Source: Chitinophagaceae bacterium
Lineage (GTDB): Bacteria > Bacteroidota > Bacteroidia > Chitinophagales > Chitinophagaceae
Direction: 5' to 3'
Assembly: GCA_013696395.1 (NCBI GenBank)
Contig: JACCYQ010000210.1
Location: forward strand, 1 to 33,590
Length of the DNA stretch: 33,590 bases
Shown here: in pieces, positions 1 through 7,831 of the stretch
How the letters are laid out: each line of letters begins with the position of its first letter
How positions within the stretch are numbered: position 1 is the first letter of the stretch
Notes under the pieces: model-generated
Database searches by the model: none
Seen by the model: only the letters and a program-made list of their open reading frames with translations
What the model was told of the DNA's origin: nothing
Translations under genes and position numbers: made by a program

Positions 1-36
1 ATTAATTGTTTATACTTAATATCTTCGACCCTACAA

Positions 37-67
37 TTGTACTTGTGTATATACGTTAGTATGCTTG
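37..67 (+). promoter_or_regulatory. Putative Bacteroidota-type promoter for the 1029-residue secreted protein
   Basis: A TTG at 37-39 is followed, after 20 bases, by TATGCTTG at 60-67. This matches the Bacteroidota pattern TTG-N19-21-TAnnTTTG except for one base in the -7 box. Transcription would start near 75, about 20 bases before the ATG at 98. It is a pattern match only. Confidence 0.4.
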
Positions 68-97
68 TTGTCCAATCATCCTAGTCAAAACTGATTT

Positions 98-3000
98 ATG
101 AAATCCATCATCCTCCTAAGAATTTTAATTGCTTTTTCTTTCATTTTTATTTTAATTCCATCTGATTTAAAGGCGCAAGCAAACTGTGCAAGTGCTCAAA
201 CACTTACACCATCGGTAACTTGCACAACTGTTTCAGGTGATTTGCAAGGAGCTACAAGTTCCGGACCAGCCGGCGCATGTGGTGGAGCAACATTAACAAC
301 AACTAATGGACGTTGGTTCAAGTTTACAGCCACTTCAAGTAGTGTTGCCATAGAAGTTTCAATATCCAATCCAACTTTTTTAACGCTTGCCTCAACATAT
401 ATAGAAGTACTTAGCGGAACTTGTGTAACAACATTAACTTCTATTGCATGTCAGGCTGCGACTAGTCCACTAAACGTATCCAGTCTTGTTATAGGTACAG
501 AATATTTTGTGCGGGTGTATGTTACCGGTAGCACTACTTCAGGCGCTCAATCTAATAGGCGAGGGTTTTCTATTTGTATAATTCTACCGCCACCCCCGCC
601 AACTAATGATGAATGTGCAGGATCTACATTATTAAACACCTATGGAACAAGTTGTGGCGGATCTACCTCAGGAACTTTATTAGCTTCAACACCGAGTACA
701 GCTCCTATAGGATGCGCAACACCTGGCACATTGTATGATGTTTGGTACCGGTTTGTTGCCGGTGCGGATGCACACCTGGTCACTTTATCAAGCTTTGCCG
801 GTGTTACAAATCCACAAATACAAATTTATAGCGGAACATGTGGAACACTTACATCAATAACTTGCGGAACAACCAGTGTTGCTGCCGGAGGCTTAATTTC
901 AGGTACTACATATTATGTAAGAGTTTCAGGAAGCAGTGCAAGTGGAACACCTACATTTAATATCTGTGTTACCACCCCTGCACCATCAAATATTGATTAT
1001 AGCAGGAGTTATATCAACGTAACCAAAGGGACAACTGGCGGAACCGTTGATCCGGGAGATACCCTTGAAATGAGAGCGACCTTTGTTGTCAGAACTTCAC
1101 CCGGTTCAGCCGATAGTCTTTCATTTACAGATACACTATTTAGTGGAAATGGATTTAGATTAGTTCCAGGCTCAATAGCTGTTCGCACTAATGAAGGAAA
1201 AATATATGGCAGCCCATTTACCGATGCTTTTGATACTGATGCAGGCTGGGCCTACCAAAGCGGGTCTGATACCGTAATCAGGATCAATTTTGGTGCTGGG
1301 GCATCCAATACAACTAAAGGTCAACTTAATTATAATTCCCGGCCATCGGTATTTGGAAGCACCTGTATAATTATGGCCACATACCGGGTTGTAGTTTATG
1401 CACCTTATGATACCAGGATCAATTTCAAAACAGGTTCATTAACCTATAGAGACCGCTTAACAACCGCCTACCGCAATATCACTTTTGCACCCAATGAATT
1501 GGTAGTTTATCAAAGTCCCGGATTATGTCCTAATGCTGTATCAGCTTCCAATGCGTTAGGAGGAGAATTCAATGGAACATTTGGTTCGGGTACCACTCAA
1601 AACAGAACTGCTTCTCCATTTACTTCCTATGGTTATATGCAATTTAACCCTGGCGGCCCCAATGATTATTTTCATGGCATTGCCAATAATACCAGTACAA
1701 CCGGAACAATCATTACCACGTGGGCTAAACCAAACTCAAACAGGGTTCATAGTGTGTGGGATATTTCAGGTGATCATACCGGTGCTGCCAACCCATTAAT
1801 GGGAAATCCTCCTACAGCACCAGGGAGCAATGGCGGTTATATGTTAGTGATCAACTCTGCCTATAAAACGGATACAGCATTTACTTATACAATCTCAAAT
1901 CTTTGTCCAAATACCTATTACGAGTTATCAGGATGGTTTAAGAACATATGTTATAAGTGTGGTTGTGATTCATTAGGTACAGGTGCATCTTCTGCGGGAT
2001 ACATTCCAACCGCTCCTGGTGATTCATCAGGTGTAAGACCCAACATTGCTTTTGATGTAAACGGCGCTGATTATTTTACCACAGGAGACATTTTTTATAC
2101 TGGTACAACAAATACCGGATCTGATGCTACCAATCAATGGATTAAAAGAGGTTTTGTTTATTTGACCGGACCTTCAGAAACGTCTTTCACATTAACCCTT
2201 AGAAACAATGCACCCGGAGGTGGTGGTAACGACTGGGCCCTGGATGATATCTCGGTAGCAACCTGTTTACCCAATATGCAATATTCCCCTTCCCTCACAC
2301 CGAATGTATGTGTAAACAACCCGATAACAATTAATGATACTATAAGATCTTATTTTGATAATTATGTTTATTATAAATGGCAACAAAGTACTGATGCCGG
2401 TAGTACCTGGACTGATGTAACATCAGCGCAGGGGCCTGCATCACCGGTATACAACGGAACAGCATGGGAATACGTAACTTCTTATACCGTACCACCCACT
2501 GAAACGAATTTTGCAAATAATAATGATCGATACAGGGTTGTGGTTGCAACCGGAGCAGCTGAACTTTCTACCAGTGATTGTTTGTTTACAGATGGTATTA
2601 GCCTTATCGATATAAATGTGATTACCTGCACGCCACTAACAACAGATTTGCTCAGCTTTACTGGCAAAAAGATTAATGAACTGGCCAGACTTTATTGGAC
2701 GACCTCACAAGAAAATCAGCCTATTGCTTATAATGTAGAAAGAAGCAATGATGGAATAAATTTCGAAAACATTGGTATTGTAAATGGTAATAATAATACT
2801 TTACATGAAAGAAATCATTATACTTTTAATGATCCCAAACCATTAACAACGGAAACAACTTACCGGATTGTAATGAAAACAGATGAATCAAAAAAAGTTT
2901 CCCGACATATCCGTTTATTAAAAAATGCAGAAAGTTTAAAACTCCTGAATGTTATAAACCCATTCCATAATGAAATATCTTTCGATATCATTATAAATGA

Positions 3001-3187
3001 AAATGCAAATATTGTAGTTTCCTTACTCGATATGTATGGGAAGCAGGTACGTTCAAAAACAATGGGGGTCTATGAAGGGGCTAATAATCTTTCTTTAGAA
3101 AATATTGAATTATTACCTGCCGGCATTTACATTTTACAGGTCAGACATAAAGATCAAAGCCTAAGTAAGCGGATATTTAAAAAATAA
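98..3187 (+). CDS. Large secreted protein with T9SS type A C-terminal sorting domain
   Basis: A 1029-residue exported protein. Residues 1-27 form a signal peptide ending near LKAQA. Two related beta-rich, Cys/Thr/Ser-rich modules follow (about 27-162 and 168-293), each with a 'W.(K/R)F' strand, 'SGTC.T' and 'GT.Y.VRV'; a proline run joins them. Residues about 295-470 look like a DUF11-type beta-sandwich. Residues about 480-735 contain a jelly-roll-like segment ending in 'NDWALDDISVATC', typical of carbohydrate-binding-like modules. A fibronectin-III-like region ('YNVERSNDGINFENIG') precedes the C-terminal sorting domain, which ends 'LPAGIYILQV...KRIFKK'. T9SS type A domains direct cargo across the outer membrane and are cleaved on anchoring or release. 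The protein is probably surface-exposed, adhesive or glycan-binding. No catalytic motif was recognised. It is a single-gene unit with its own terminator. Confidence 0.85.
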   Translation: MKSIILLRILIAFSFIFILIPSDLKAQANCASAQTLTPSVTCTTVSGDLQGATSSGPAGACGGATLTTTNGRWFKFTATSSSVAIEVSISNPTFLTLASTYIEVLSGTCVTTLTSIACQAATSPLNVSSLVIGTEYFVRVYVTGSTTSGAQSNRRGFSICIILPPPPPTNDECAGSTLLNTYGTSCGGSTSGTLLASTPSTAPIGCATPGTLYDVWYRFVAGADAHLVTLSSFAGVTNPQIQIYSGTCGTLTSITCGTTSVAAGGLISGTTYYVRVSGSSASGTPTFNICVTTPAPSNIDYSRSYINVTKGTTGGTVDPGDTLEMRATFVVRTSPGSADSLSFTDTLFSGNGFRLVPGSIAVRTNEGKIYGSPFTDAFDTDAGWAYQSGSDTVIRINFGAGASNTTKGQLNYNSRPSVFGSTCIIMATYRVVVYAPYDTRINFKTGSLTYRDRLTTAYRNITFAPNELVVYQSPGLCPNAVSASNALGGEFNGTFGSGTTQNRTASPFTSYGYMQFNPGGPNDYFHGIANNTSTTGTIITTWAKPNSNRVHSVWDISGDHTGAANPLMGNPPTAPGSNGGYMLVINSAYKTDTAFTYTISNLCPNTYYELSGWFKNICYKCGCDSLGTGASSAGYIPTAPGDSSGVRPNIAFDVNGADYFTTGDIFYTGTTNTGSDATNQWIKRGFVYLTGPSETSFTLTLRNNAPGGGGNDWALDDISVATCLPNMQYSPSLTPNVCVNNPITINDTIRSYFDNYVYYKWQQSTDAGSTWTDVTSAQGPASPVYNGTAWEYVTSYTVPPTETNFANNNDRYRVVVATGAAELSTSDCLFTDGISLIDINVITCTPLTTDLLSFTGKKINELARLYWTTSQENQPIAYNVERSNDGINFENIGIVNGNNNTLHERNHYTFNDPKPLTTETTYRIVMKTDESKKVSRHIRLLKNAESLKLLNVINPFHNEISFDIIINENANIVVSLLDMYGKQVRSKTMGVYEGANNLSLENIELLPAGIYILQVRHKDQSLSKRIFKK

Positions 3188-3214
3188 AAATTACTATACC
3201 CTGATCATAATAAG

Positions 3215-3245
3215 TGGTTTAGCGTATTGCTAAACCATTTTTTTT
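3215..3245 (+). terminator. Intrinsic terminator after the T9SS cargo gene
   Basis: A perfect 9-bp stem, TGGTTTAGC (3215-3223) with GCTAAACCA (3229-3237), closes a 5-base loop and is followed by eight T residues. It lies 28 bases past the stop codon and separates this gene from pdxA. Confidence 0.9.
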
Positions 3246-3332
3246 ACCCATTTATAATCTGCCTTATAATAAGCGATAGCTATTCTTTTTAATGTATCGT
3301 AGTGAAAAGGATATAAATCCTAATTTTGATTT

Positions 3333-4430
3333 ATGGAAAAAGCGGAAAAGCCAATTATTGGCATTACTTGTGGCGATCTGAATGGAATTGGGATTGAACT
3401 TATTATTAAAACCTTTGCTGATCATCGCATCCTGGATCATTGTACCCCGGTGGTTTTTGGTTCTAATAAAGTCTTCAACTTTTACCGGAAATCAATGCCC
3501 GAAATTAATTTCAGTTACCAGAGCGCCCGGGATCTTCAAAAACTGAATACCAAACAACTGAATATTTATAATTGCTGGGAAGAAGATGTGTCCATAATTC
3601 CGGGTCAATTAACAGAAGTAAGTGGCCAATATGCGATCAAATCTTTGGTTGCTGGCGTGGATGCATTAAAAAATAAAATGATTGACGGACTGGTTACCGC
3701 GCCCATTCATAAAAAAAACACCCATTCAACCGAATTTAATTTTACCGGGCATACGCCATATTTAAAAAATGTTTTCCAGGTAAATGATGTTGTCATGCTC
3801 TTGTGTGCCGGCGCATTCAGGGTAGGTTTAGTAACCGAACATGTACCAATAAGCGAAGTTTCCAGCCTTATTACTAAAGAAGCTATTCTTAGTAAATTAA
3901 AGCTGTTGAATAAAAGTCTTAAAGAGGATTTTGATATTTCAACGCCTAAATTTGCTGTATTAGGTCTAAATCCGCATGCTGGAGATGAAGGCTTAACTGG
4001 TAAAGAAGAAGAAGACATTATTAAGCCTGCCATCAAAGAAGCCCGCTTAAACCAAAACATTTTAGCCTTTGGCCCTTTTAGCCCGGATGCCTTTTTTGCG
4101 CGGGGCCATCATCATGAGTTTGATGCGGTATTAGCAATGTATCATGACCAGGGCCTGATTCCGTTTAAATCTCTTGCTGGGGAGAAAGGGATCAATTTCA
4201 CTGCTGGCTTACCCGCTGTTAGAACATCTCCGGATCATGGGGTTGCCTTTGATATTGCCGGCAAAAACACAGCAGATGCCACTTCTTTTATGGAAGCAAT
4301 TTTTGAATGTATAGACATTATCAACCATCGGAGATTATATGATGAACTGCGAAAAAATCCATTGAAGAAAATTTCTGCTACAGTTGTTGGAAATGTGGTG
4401 GATGAAAAAATTGAGGAAGAAGGAAACTAA
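3333..4430 (+). CDS. pdxA: 4-hydroxythreonine-4-phosphate dehydrogenase PdxA
   Basis: PdxA oxidises 4-phosphohydroxy-L-threonine with NAD in the DXP-dependent pathway to pyridoxal phosphate. The product decarboxylates and is used by PdxJ. The 365-residue protein has the normal family length and begins with the PdxA signature 'PIIGITCGDLNGIGIE'. Substrate-binding 'TGHT' is at about 138-141. The three metal-ligand histidines of the family appear at H170 ('TEHVPI'), H215 ('GLNPHAGDEG') and H271 ('MYHDQGLIPFK'), with the conserved 'TSPDHGVAFDIAG' near 298-310. The start ATG places the catalytic fold immediately at the N-terminus. It stands alone between two intergenic regions, with no other pdx gene here. 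A TAATTTTG at 3321-3328 resembles a -7 box but lies too close to the start codon. Confidence 0.95.
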   Translation: MEKAEKPIIGITCGDLNGIGIELIIKTFADHRILDHCTPVVFGSNKVFNFYRKSMPEINFSYQSARDLQKLNTKQLNIYNCWEEDVSIIPGQLTEVSGQYAIKSLVAGVDALKNKMIDGLVTAPIHKKNTHSTEFNFTGHTPYLKNVFQVNDVVMLLCAGAFRVGLVTEHVPISEVSSLITKEAILSKLKLLNKSLKEDFDISTPKFAVLGLNPHAGDEGLTGKEEEDIIKPAIKEARLNQNILAFGPFSPDAFFARGHHHEFDAVLAMYHDQGLIPFKSLAGEKGINFTAGLPAVRTSPDHGVAFDIAGKNTADATSFMEAIFECIDIINHRRLYDELRKNPLKKISATVVGNVVDEKIEEEGN

Positions 4431-4827
4431 GTCTTGTAATTGACTACTTATTATAGCCCCTTTTTAAGGAATTTATCATTTCCAACCATTTATTCTTTTT
4501 TATAAGAACCTGTATAGTACTGTTATTCAGAGAGTTTTTGCATAACATATTCCAAGTTATCAACAAAGTAGCCAAACACTTGCAATTACAGGCTATGCAC
4601 TATACTTTTACGATTCCAATCCGCTGAAATAACCCATCCTCATTCCGTACTTACTTATATAACACCACACCAATGGTTACGGAATAATATCCTTTAAAGC
4701 CCACAATAACACATCATAACCAGGATCTTACAGATCCTCCATATCCCTTTTACGTTTCTATCCGTGAAATACCCCTGGTCAAAATCTGATCAAGCTATTA
4801 AGTTTAATCCACTTAAAACATACCGAT
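4431..4827. other. Gene-free stretch after pdxA
   Basis: About 400 bases without a convincing coding frame, terminator or promoter. The only structure seen is a short palindrome, AGGATC-TTACA-GATCCT, near 4722-4738, too small to interpret. A 68-codon frame across 4764-4970 has no protein-like character and overlaps the better candidate at 4828. Confidence 0.4.
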
Positions 4828-5049
4828 ATGAAACTATTTTTACGCATTTTAACCGGCAGCTTTTCCATCGCTCTGACTGTTGCCATTTTTCTGAGTATCC
4901 TTATCATTGCCGAAATGAAGTCCTGGACTTACTTATGGCTTTACGTGCCCTTATTCCTGGTCAATTATGAAATTGAAAAAATCAATCTTAAAAAGAAAAA
5001 ACAAACCGGATCATACAAATACAGGAGGTATACCGGGTTGTATGATTAA
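4828..5049 (+). CDS. Small two-helix membrane protein
   Basis: A 73-residue hydrophobic protein with two probable membrane helices. Residues about 2-27 are very hydrophobic ('SIALTVAIFLSILIIAEM') and about 32-46 form a shorter aromatic-rich helix ('TYLWLYVPLFLVNYEI'). A strongly basic tail follows (residues about 49-66, 'KINLKKKKQ...KYRRYTG'), probably cytoplasmic by the positive-inside rule. No family was recognised. It has no close partner: pdxA ends about 400 bases upstream and the next + strand terminator is about 280 bases downstream. Its membrane pattern favours this frame over the overlapping frame at 4764. It could still be spurious. Confidence 0.5.
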   Translation: MKLFLRILTGSFSIALTVAIFLSILIIAEMKSWTYLWLYVPLFLVNYEIEKINLKKKKQTGSYKYRRYTGLYD

Positions 5050-5364
5050 GATATAAATAGCATGGATAGCCGAAAATGGTATCCATGGTTTCAGATTGCA
5101 GAAATTTTTTTTATAAAAAGCTTGCAAGAAACCAAATCGCATATTACTTTTACGAACCACCGATCCTTTACTTCAGAACAGCCACCTTTACCAATTCCCA
5201 CGAAGCACTTTTAGATTTACTTTTTAATTATTGATATAAACAATAAGCAGGCTTTTTATCTGAACTATTGAGCAACCTGAAACTTTTTTCTACAAAAGAC
5301 CTCGAAGTTTTGCTCAAGGTTTAGTATGAACCTCTCCCCGCCAGTTGTGGCAGAGAGGTTTTTT
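5050..5364. other. Convergent intergenic region with terminators
   Basis: This 315-base gap lies between the + strand small membrane gene and the - strand regulator gene. It holds two terminator-like hairpins at its right end, listed separately. A 50-codon + strand frame at 5062-5214 starts MDSRKWYPWFQ but shows no recognisable domain and is probably chance. Confidence 0.4.
5294..5320 (-). terminator. Candidate terminator of the six-gene minus-strand operon
   Basis: Read on the minus strand, ACCTTGAG-CAAAAC-TTCGAGGT folds into an 8-bp stem with two G-U pairs and is followed by CTTTTG. It lies about 45 bases past the stop of the regulator gene. The U-tract is short, so confidence is moderate. 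Confidence 0.4.
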
Positions 5365-5367
5365 TTA
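5329..5367 (+). terminator. Intrinsic terminator facing the minus-strand operon
   Basis: AACCTCTC (5329-5336) pairs with GAGAGGTT (5353-5360). Inside is a second short stem, GCCA-GTTG-TGGC. A run of seven T follows at 5361-5367, ending at the stop codon of the opposing gene. It would stop + strand transcription from the 4828 gene, or any RNA in between, before it enters the operon antisense. Confidence 0.75.
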
Positions 5368-5649
5368 TTTGTTGAAGTAAGACTGCAAATTCTTTACATA
5401 TAATTCAAAGGCCTGTATACCTGCCGGTGTTATTTTGCAATTGGTTTGGGGATAATTGTCTTTAAATTTTTTTTCAATTTCAATGTAACCAGCATCTTTT
5501 AATTTCTGTAACTGAACACTCAAATTTCCGGCTGAAGCATTTGTTTTTTCCCGGAGGTAAGTAAATTCAGCCTGCTTAACACTTATCAACAGCGACATGA
5601 CAGCGAGCCTTAACTGCGAATGTAATATGGGATCCAGATCTTTAAACAC
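5365..5649 (-). CDS. Winged-helix transcriptional regulator (HTH_34/ArsR-like)
   Basis: A 94-residue single-domain DNA-binding protein. 'LHSQLRLAVMSLLISVKQAEFTYLRE' forms the first helices, 'NASAGNLSVQLQKLKDAGYI' is the recognition helix-turn-helix (about 38-57), and 'IEIEKKF...NCKITPAGIQAF' is the beta wing plus last helix. This fits the short winged-helix family PF13601, which usually regulates its neighbouring genes. It is the last gene of the operon. The GTG start lies inside the preceding gene, giving an 8-base overlap (GTGTTTAA), which implies translational coupling. No ligand or metal motif such as CxC is visible. It plausibly regulates the operon from the promoter at about 10.1 kb; that is inference. 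Confidence 0.85.
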   Translation of the reverse strand: MFKDLDPILHSQLRLAVMSLLISVKQAEFTYLREKTNASAGNLSVQLQKLKDAGYIEIEKKFKDNYPQTNCKITPAGIQAFELYVKNLQSYFNK

Positions 5650-6265
5650 CTTGCTTAATCGCCTCTTTATTTAATTTATTGAATTCAATATTCGCTAAAT
5701 GCCCGGGTATGATGTATCCTGCCATCACTGCGCCGGCATGTAAAACCATGGTCCACATAAAATCAGTTACAAATAAAGATGCCAAAGCAAACGCCCAGGT
5801 TATATATGCACCAATAACAGAAGGTTTAAAATTGAGAACGGCTCCATAAATTAATATCCAGAATCCATATAATCCTAACAGTAAAGCAAAACCCTTTGTT
5901 GGTGGCACACCCAAATTGATTGATAGAATAATCAGCATCAGGGATAAGAAAAAACCGAAATTTAATTTATCAAACAGATCCTTTGTATATGTTTTAACGC
6001 GACTTGATCTTTTGCCAAATAAATAAACGACAAATTGAATAATAAAGAAAATGATTGTGATGCTGCCAAACATATTCCAGAAAAAGAAGGTACTTGTTTG
6101 CCATTCAAAGCTGATATTTAAAACTGTAAATACCGAAGCTACAAAAATCAACCACCCCCAAACGATCCAGCCTTTCCCATCATCTTTTTGTTCAACTTTT
6201 GCTGCAAAGATCATTTGCTGAATAACTTCAAGACTTTCTTTTTCAGTCATTGGTTTTTGGTCCAT
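5642..6265 (-). CDS. Six-helix membrane protein, paralogue A
   Basis: A 207-residue protein. The N-terminal segment 'EKESLEVIQQMIFAAKVE' lies before about six membrane helices, roughly at residues 31-53, 57-78, 93-115, 119-140, 146-165 and 168-190. The last ends in 'GYIIPGHLANIEF'. It is a paralogue of the next gene upstream: both share the 'S..xIQ.MI..AK' N-terminal helix, a 'WGW' at the start of helix 1 and 'YIIPGHL' at the end of helix 6. No named family was recognised. The ATG start lies 1 base past the stop of its paralogue, and its own end overlaps the winged-helix gene, so the three are one transcriptional unit. The two paralogues may form a heterodimer in the inner membrane; this is inference. 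Confidence 0.75.
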   Translation of the reverse strand: MDQKPMTEKESLEVIQQMIFAAKVEQKDDGKGWIVWGWLIFVASVFTVLNISFEWQTSTFFFWNMFGSITIIFFIIQFVVYLFGKRSSRVKTYTKDLFDKLNFGFFLSLMLIILSINLGVPPTKGFALLLGLYGFWILIYGAVLNFKPSVIGAYITWAFALASLFVTDFMWTMVLHAGAVMAGYIIPGHLANIEFNKLNKEAIKQGV

Positions 6266-6266
6266 A

Positions 6267-6839
6267 TTATTTATTATTATTTCTTAAAAGATGACCCGGA
6301 ATTATATAACTGGTTAGTATAGCCGCAGCAGCGAATAATATCTGGTAATCGTAAGTGAAAAAAGTACAGGCGCAGGCAAGCACCCAGTTGATTATTCCAC
6401 CTACCACCAGCGGCCTGAACTGCAGGATTTTACCTGACACGAAAGTTCCCAGGCCATACATCAATATCATAAAAGGCCATGCATGTAACCAACCTATTGA
6501 GTTTGAAATAATAAAAACCAGGATAAAAAAACTAATCCCGATACCCATCCACAAAAAACCCATACTATCTCCTATATATGTACGATGATGATCCTCTTTT
6601 TGTTGCTTTTTTGCATAAAAAATAGTAATGATAACAGCAGGTATGGTAATTAACCAAACTAAATAATGCTGCGGGTAGTTCATTGCCACTTTTAAGAAAA
6701 ATTGAACCAGGATAGCGGTAAATGTTATCCACCCCCATAATAAAAAATATATGCGGTTTTGGTTCAAATCAGATTTTGCCTTAACAATCATAGATTGAAT
6801 TAGCGCTAAACTTTGTTGTGGTGATAAGTTATCTTGCAT
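6267..6839 (-). CDS. Six-helix membrane protein, paralogue B
   Basis: A 190-residue membrane protein, taking the ATG at 6839. An upstream TTG five codons earlier is possible, but AAGGA sits a few bases before the ATG. The N-terminus 'LSPQQSLALIQSMIVKAKSD' is followed by about six hydrophobic helices beginning 'YFLLWGWITFTAILVQFFL' and ending 'LTSYIIPGHLLRNNNK'. Its length, helix layout and the 'WGW' and 'YIIPGHL' motifs match the adjacent downstream gene, so the pair arose by tandem duplication. No catalytic or transport signature was seen. It sits between a periplasmic repeat protein and its paralogue, with gaps of 17 and 1 bases. Confidence 0.75.
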   Translation of the reverse strand: MQDNLSPQQSLALIQSMIVKAKSDLNQNRIYFLLWGWITFTAILVQFFLKVAMNYPQHYLVWLITIPAVIITIFYAKKQQKEDHHRTYIGDSMGFLWMGIGISFFILVFIISNSIGWLHAWPFMILMYGLGTFVSGKILQFRPLVVGGIINWVLACACTFFTYDYQILFAAAAILTSYIIPGHLLRNNNK

Positions 6840-6856
6840 ACGTAATTCCTTCAAAA

Positions 6857-7516
6857 TTATTTATTCACTTGTGCCATAAAATATTGCAACACGCCTTTAC
6901 CCCAGGCCGGGTCAATATTAGAAGCTGGTTTAGATGCCTCATATTTTAGAGAAGCGGTTTCAAATAATTTTTTCGCTTCTGTTTTACTTCCACCAAATTG
7001 TTCCGGTGTAAAAAATTTATCCTGGCCTTCCAGCAAATAAACCCTTGGGTTTTCAGGGTTCAATTGTTTTGCTGTTTCTAATGCTTGCTGCGCCACAGGC
7101 CCGTATAGCATGAAACGATTTTGCGGATCCACAATCATGCGAAGACTATTGATCATTTTTTTCACAACATATATCTCCGAATTATTTTTACTCAAAGCTT
7201 CTGCCTGCATTAACAATGCTTCCGCCTTATCTGTAACAGGGTCAATCTTAGATGGATCTCCACTCATTACGTTATCCATCATACCATAACCCATATTTAC
7301 TGTAGCTAAAGCTGCATAATAATATGGCAGCCATTCAGTTTTTTCTGCAATGGCAATTCTTTCAAATCCATTGGCTAATTCTTTCAACCCGTTTATATTC
7401 CTTGTTGTATCCAAAGCCGCGACTTTAGGCTCCATGGCTTTTACAAACTTTTCATTTTGAGCAAAGGTTAACATTGTACAAAGGCACAATACTATACCGG
7501 CAATTAATTTTTTCAT
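6857..7516 (-). CDS. Exported helical-repeat (TPR-like) protein
   Basis: A 219-residue protein with a signal peptide (residues 1-19, 'MKKLIAGIVLCLCTMLTFAQ'). The rest is almost wholly helical. Segments such as 'EWLPYYYAALATVNMGYG' (about 62-79), 'DKAEALLMQAEALSKNNSE' (about 96-114) and 'QQALETAKQLNPENPRVYLL' (about 143-162) have the small/large residue spacing and 'NPENP' turns of tetratricopeptide repeats. It is probably periplasmic and mediates protein-protein contacts. Neighbours are the 2TM protein (11-base gap) and the six-helix paralogue pair. No enzyme motif is visible. A link between the receptor and the inner-membrane pair is possible but unproven. Confidence 0.75.
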   Translation of the reverse strand: MKKLIAGIVLCLCTMLTFAQNEKFVKAMEPKVAALDTTRNINGLKELANGFERIAIAEKTEWLPYYYAALATVNMGYGMMDNVMSGDPSKIDPVTDKAEALLMQAEALSKNNSEIYVVKKMINSLRMIVDPQNRFMLYGPVAQQALETAKQLNPENPRVYLLEGQDKFFTPEQFGGSKTEAKKLFETASLKYEASKPASNIDPAWGKGVLQYFMAQVNK

Positions 7517-7527
7517 GATTGATTATT

Positions 7528-7821
7528 TTATTTTGTTTGTTGTTCTTTAACTAATTTCTCATACTCTCTTTCTGTTGCATTGCTCTTAGGTATCACATAT
7601 GCATTTACATAGTGAAAGGCTACCCCTATTCCCCACCCTAACATGGGCCACACTGGCCAGGGAAATGAATTAAATTCATACCCACCGGAGAAATACCAAA
7701 CTACCCAAAAGAAAACTGACATAATGAGATAGGTAACCAAATGTCTTTTAAAAGATGCCCGCTGGTGAGCTATTTCCCATAACTGGGAATCCTTACCCGC
7801 TGGTGTAATTTTGTTCTCCAT
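7528..7821 (-). CDS. 2TM domain protein
   Basis: A 97-residue protein from the ATG at 7821, 10 bases past the stop of the receptor gene. A longer frame to 7872 would overlap the receptor and has no good start. An N-terminal amphipathic stretch ('LWEIAHQRASFKRHLVTYL') precedes two membrane segments: 'YLIMSVFFWVVWYFSG' (about 31-46) and 'VWPMLGWGIGVAFHYVNAY' (about 57-75). A charged C-terminal helix ('NATEREYEKLVKEQ') follows. The spacing, the basic/histidine-containing first helix and the 'PWP.WPMLGWGIG..FH' motif match the 2TM domain (PF13239), often found in Bacteroidota next to two-component or regulatory genes. It is the second gene of the operon. Confidence 0.8.
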   Translation of the reverse strand: MENKITPAGKDSQLWEIAHQRASFKRHLVTYLIMSVFFWVVWYFSGGYEFNSFPWPVWPMLGWGIGVAFHYVNAYVIPKSNATEREYEKLVKEQQTK

Positions 7822-7831
7822 TTTTTTTAAT

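Noticed and set aside
3321-3328. TAATTTTG as promoter -7 box for pdxA
   Set aside because: It lies only 4 bases before the start codon and no TTG is suitably spaced upstream.
4764-4970. 68-codon + strand frame overlapping the small membrane gene
   Set aside because: It lacks hydrophobic or domain character; the overlapping frame at 4828 has two good membrane helices.
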